Source of the DNA: an uncultured Alphaproteobacteria bacterium
GTDB taxonomy: Bacteria; Pseudomonadota; Alphaproteobacteria; Caulobacterales; Aquidulcibacteraceae
DNA length: 5,339 bases
Direction: 5' to 3'
Assembly (NCBI GenBank): GCA_937967725.1
Contig: CALBSY010000074.1
Span: 1 to 5,339 of the forward strand
The notes beneath the pieces were generated by a model. It worked only from the letters and a program-made list of their open reading frames with translations. It ran no database searches and was not told the DNA's origin. The translations under genes and the position numbers were made by a program. Shown here piece by piece: positions 4,726-5,339 of this stretch. Each line of letters opens with the position of its first letter. Positions within the stretch are counted from its first letter, which is position 1.

Positions 4726-5339
4726 TTTTCCCAATCAGAAGCCTGGTCGATCAGGAATTGGCGGAAGGCGGCGATGCGCTTGGAGCGTTTGAGGTCGCTT
4801 GGATAAATGAAATAGACCTCGAAGCTGGGGCCGGGCAGGTCCGGCAGCACCTTCACGAGGTTTGAGTTCTCGCGCGCCATGTAGTCGGGCACGCTGGCGA
4901 TGCCGAAGCCTGACTCGACCGCGCGCAGCATGCCGTAGACGTTGTTGATCTCCAGCAATGGAGGACGCGGGCGATTATCCTCGCGTCCGGCGCGCTGCGC
5001 CCAATCCAGTTCGCGCATCGGCGTTGGTATGTTGGCTTGATAGGCGATGATGCGGTGCTTATCGAGATCGTCGACCTCCTTCGGCGTGCCGTGGCGCTGC
5101 AGGTAGGCGGCCGAGGCATAGAGGCTGACGCGGACTTCGAATAATTTGCGTTGAATGAGATCGGCGTGCGTCGCCGCCCAGAGGCGGATGGCGCATTCCG
5201 CCTCCAGCTTGAGCAAATCGAACTCGCGGTCATCGAGCAGGATCTGCAGCCGCGTTTCGGGATATTGATCGGCGAAGGCGCCCAGTCGCGGCGCCAGCCA
5301 AGTCGAACCGAACGCCACCGGCGCGGTGACCTTCAAATC
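4722..5339 (-). CDS. LysR-type transcriptional regulator (C-terminal part)
   Basis: The minus strand is open from the window edge to TAG at 4722-4724, giving 205 residues with the N-terminal helix-turn-helix outside the window. The first visible residues DLKVTAPVAFGSTWLAP match the start of the LysR substrate-binding domain (usually GxLRVTAPVAFG). Then come a PETRLQILLDDREFDLLKLEAECAIRL stretch (the DR-x-x-DL-x-x-E-x-D-x-AIR pattern), SLYASAAYLQRHGTP, and late VESGFGIASVPDYMA, the hallmark GxGIA-x-x-P segment. The TTG near 5336 is internal Leu, not a start. It represents the subgroup close to AaeR/DmlR-like regulators, which usually control an adjacent, often divergent, gene; that neighbour is outside the window. 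Effector and target are unknown. It is convergent with the peptidase, sharing a CTAG stop region. Confidence 0.93.
   Translation of the reverse strand, partial: DLKVTAPVAFGSTWLAPRLGAFADQYPETRLQILLDDREFDLLKLEAECAIRLWAATHADLIQRKLFEVRVSLYASAAYLQRHGTPKEVDDLDKHRIIAYQANIPTPMRELDWAQRAGREDNRPRPPLLEINNVYGMLRAVESGFGIASVPDYMARENSNLVKVLPDLPGPSFEVYFIYPSDLKRSKRIAAFRQFLIDQASDWEN

Noticed and set aside
4722..5336. TTG near 5336 as the start of a short LysR protein
   Set aside because: The residue aligns with an internal Leu of the substrate-binding domain and the frame stays open to the window edge; the gene is cut by the window, not truncated.

Overview
The window is GC-rich (by eye above 60% G+C). It carries compact, codon-biased housekeeping-type genes that look alphaproteobacterial. 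The protein flavour and two promoter-like GCTANAWC elements, as described for the Caulobacter housekeeping sigma factor, suggest Caulobacterales/Hyphomonadaceae or relatives. This taxonomic reading is inference. I see no mobile element, tRNA, rRNA or CRISPR array, and no strong sign of horizontal transfer.

Left part (1-2209): the N-terminus of a saccharopine-dehydrogenase-like oxidoreductase leaves the window on the minus strand. Divergent to it, a three-gene plus-strand run follows: a 10-TM EamA/DMT transporter (258-1091), dihydroneopterin aldolase FolB (1104-1469) and an SDR (1466-2209). The SDR overlaps folB by ATGA and carries two pteridine-reductase hallmarks, TGX3RXG and an Asp in place of the catalytic Ser. 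folB plus the SDR is best read as a tetrahydrofolate/pterin module. The transporter's link to it is positional only.

Middle (2210-2699): about 490 bases with no large gene, but not empty. It holds an inverted repeat at the SDR stop, a candidate promoter, a 7-bp hairpin, a 30-codon secreted or membrane small ORF with a good Shine-Dalgarno (2310-2402) and a strong intrinsic terminator (2445-2474). On the opposite strand a possible 32-codon single-TM small ORF (2486-2584) converges on that terminator. This is the least explained part of the window.

Right part (2700-5339): a PA0069/Rv2578c-type radical SAM protein (2700-3764) probably has a leaderless or near-leaderless mRNA. Its C-terminus ends in a sequence resembling a beta-sliding-clamp-binding motif. 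Next comes a membrane-anchored YpfJ-type zinc metallopeptidase (3826-4725) with its own candidate promoter. It meets a convergent LysR-type regulator (minus strand, N-terminus outside the window) through overlapping stop codons in a CTAG palindrome.

Overall this is mostly ordinary chromosomal sequence. The items worth a second look are the two small ORFs around the shared terminator, the clamp-motif tail of the radical SAM protein, and the FolB/pteridine-reductase pair.
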